Shown here piece by piece: positions 14,604 through 15,141 of a DNA stretch of 15,141 nucleotides. The stretch is from the NCBI GenBank assembly GCA_031412355.1, contig JANOCR010000219.1, positions 1-15,141 on the forward strand, written 5' to 3'. The notes beneath the pieces were generated by a model. That model was not told the DNA's origin and did no database searches. It saw only the letters and a program-made list of their open reading frames with translations. This stretch comes from JAENVT01 sp031412355 (lineage in GTDB: Bacteria > Actinomycetota > Acidimicrobiia > Acidimicrobiales > Ilumatobacteraceae). The stretch's first letter is position 1. The number at the start of each line of letters is the position of its first letter. Position numbers and translations under genes: made by a program.

Positions 14604-14960
14604 TCACCCAGCCAGCAGTTGGCGGACGCGGTCCTTCGGTCGCCCGATGATGGCCTTGTTCTTGGTCACCACTACAGGCCGCTGCATCAACTGCTTGTGC
14701 TTCAGCAGCACGGCCACGACCTGATCCGGCGTCTCGACGTCGGCGTCGGTCAGCCCGAGTTTGGCCCACAGGCTGTCACGACGAACGAGATCGGTCACCG
14801 GATCCTCCAGCTTGGCGATGATGGCCCGCAACGTGGCTTCGTCGGGCGGCGTCTTCAGGTACATGACGGTGTCGAAGTCGACGCCGAGCTCGTTGGCAAT
14901 GCCCACGGCATTGCTCGAGGAGTTTCAATGAAGGTTGTGATAGATGGTGACGTCGGCCAT
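14604..14960 (-). CDS. ArsC-family reductase with in-frame UGA at the catalytic cysteine codon (candidate selenoprotein)
   Basis: ArsC-family proteins reduce arsenate (or act as related thioredoxin-fold reductases) through a nucleophilic Cys. From ATG 14960 the frame reads MADVTIYHNLH, then TGA (14927-14925, codon 12), then NSSSNAVGIANELGVDFDTVMYLKTPPDEATL and onward to the stop at 14604. E. coli ArsC begins MSNITIYHNPACGTSRN, with Cys12 exactly at the TGA. With this numbering Arg60, Arg94 (QRPVVV) and Arg107 (GRPKDR) match the three arsenate-site arginines, and total length is 118 codons, normal for the short ArsC group. Pro10 is Leu and Arg16 is Ser. A GTG start at 14906 would give a 100-aa protein without the active site. 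A hairpin suited to a SECIS element follows the TGA. Either UGA encodes selenocysteine, or this is a recent pseudogene or an error. Family assignment is firm; the Sec reading is a hypothesis. Confidence 0.75.
14889..14919 (-). promoter_or_regulatory. Candidate bacterial SECIS hairpin in the ArsC-like mRNA
   Basis: On the minus strand the eight bases GCAATGCC (14914-14907) pair perfectly with GGCATTGC (14903-14896) around the triloop GTG (14906-14904). Below it, CTCG (14919-14916) can pair with CGAG (14892-14889) across an asymmetric A/CAA internal loop. The apical loop begins 18 nt after the UGA and its first base is G followed by U. Bacterial SECIS elements are described as hairpins just 3' of the UGA, with the loop about 16-37 nt away and a G in the first two loop bases. 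SelB recognition itself cannot be judged from sequence alone. Confidence 0.55.
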
Positions 14961-15141
14961 GTCGCAACTCTATGTCCCTTGTGTGCAGCGCGTCCGTGTG
15001 ACACCAAGCGATGGCGGTCTTGCGGACCGCCGCCCGAGATGGTGGAGTTTGTGTGGGTCGGTCGCGACGTCGCAGGGGATTGGTGCCGGTTAGCCCGGGT
15101 GACACCATGACGCGGGGCGTGATGTGGGTCCGTGATTGTTG
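14961..15141. other. Right-end region with no convincing gene; hairpin and direct repeats
   Basis: I find no credible coding sequence here. It contains a 7-bp hairpin (GGCGGTC 15013-15019, GACCGCC 15025-15031, loop TTGCG) and two copies of GTGACACCA (14998-15006 and 15099-15107) 101 bp apart in direct orientation. The stretch reads as upstream region of the ArsC-like gene or the edge of something beyond the window. No transposase fragment or insertion-sequence end is recognisable. Confidence 0.3.
14967..14972 (-). promoter_or_regulatory. -10 element for the ArsC-like gene, leaderless start
   Basis: TAGAGT on the minus strand ends 6 nt before ATG 14960, the same arrangement and the same hexamer as at the RidA-like gene. 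It supports ATG 14960, upstream of the TGA, as the genuine start of the ArsC-like frame. No strong -35 is seen. Confidence 0.45.

Noticed and set aside
14604..14906. 100-aa ArsC-like gene starting at GTG 14906
   Set aside because: Family homology continues upstream through the TGA to ATG 14960, and the GTG is the hairpin loop; the short form lacks the active site.

Overview
The window is a GC-rich (roughly 63-66%), gene-dense bacterial segment. It suggests an actinobacterium, most likely class Acidimicrobiia (Ilumatobacter-like). The basis is the combination of a KstR2-type TetR regulator, HsaF/HsaG-type meta-cleavage enzymes, an F420-type split-barrel reductase, several candidate leaderless promoters and tightly overlapping genes. 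This placement is inference; no rRNA or marker phylogeny is available here.

Region 1 (1-1924, + strand) is the tail of a catabolic operon: an acylating acetaldehyde/propionaldehyde dehydrogenase (HsaG type) followed with 1-bp overlap by 4-hydroxy-2-oxovalerate aldolase (HsaF type). The dehydrogenase frame is broken by an in-frame amber codon at 186-188, although the rest of the protein looks intact. Region 2 (5524-1921, - strand) is a five-gene operon in reading order: RidA-like protein, methylmalonyl-CoA mutase catalytic subunit without B12 domain, an alternative-oxidase-like di-iron protein, a Ddn-like F420/flavin split-barrel protein and a 165-aa protein with an HELQH motif. Region 3 (5591-7664, + strand) holds an HpaB-type flavin monooxygenase and a KstR2-like TetR regulator. 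The divergent promoter region between regions 2 and 3 carries a 20-bp near-perfect inverted repeat lying on the -35 element of the hpaB promoter.

Region 4 (7661-11152, - strand) has a polytopic histidine-containing membrane protein, a rhodanese-ThiF/MoeB fusion, a Sir2 deacylase and a small secreted protein. Region 5 has a conserved unknown protein (+), leucyl aminopeptidase PepA (-), a membrane-anchored YceI-domain protein (+), a GlsB/YeaQ-type small membrane protein (+) and an ArsC-family protein (-).

Together, regions 1-3 look like part of an aromatic- or steroid-ring degradation locus. The aldolase/dehydrogenase pair yields pyruvate plus acetyl- or propionyl-CoA, the mutase can feed propionyl-CoA carbon to succinyl-CoA, and the HpaB-type enzyme hydroxylates a phenolic substrate under a KstR2-like repressor.

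The most striking observation is at the right end. The ArsC-family gene aligns without gaps to classical ArsC numbering (R60, R94, R107 all retained), but codon 12, the catalytic cysteine, is TGA. It is followed by a hairpin of 8 perfect base pairs with a GUG apical loop starting 18 nt past the TGA, which meets the usual description of a bacterial SECIS element. This is a candidate selenocysteine-containing ArsC-like protein; the main alternative is a point-mutated pseudogene or a sequencing error.
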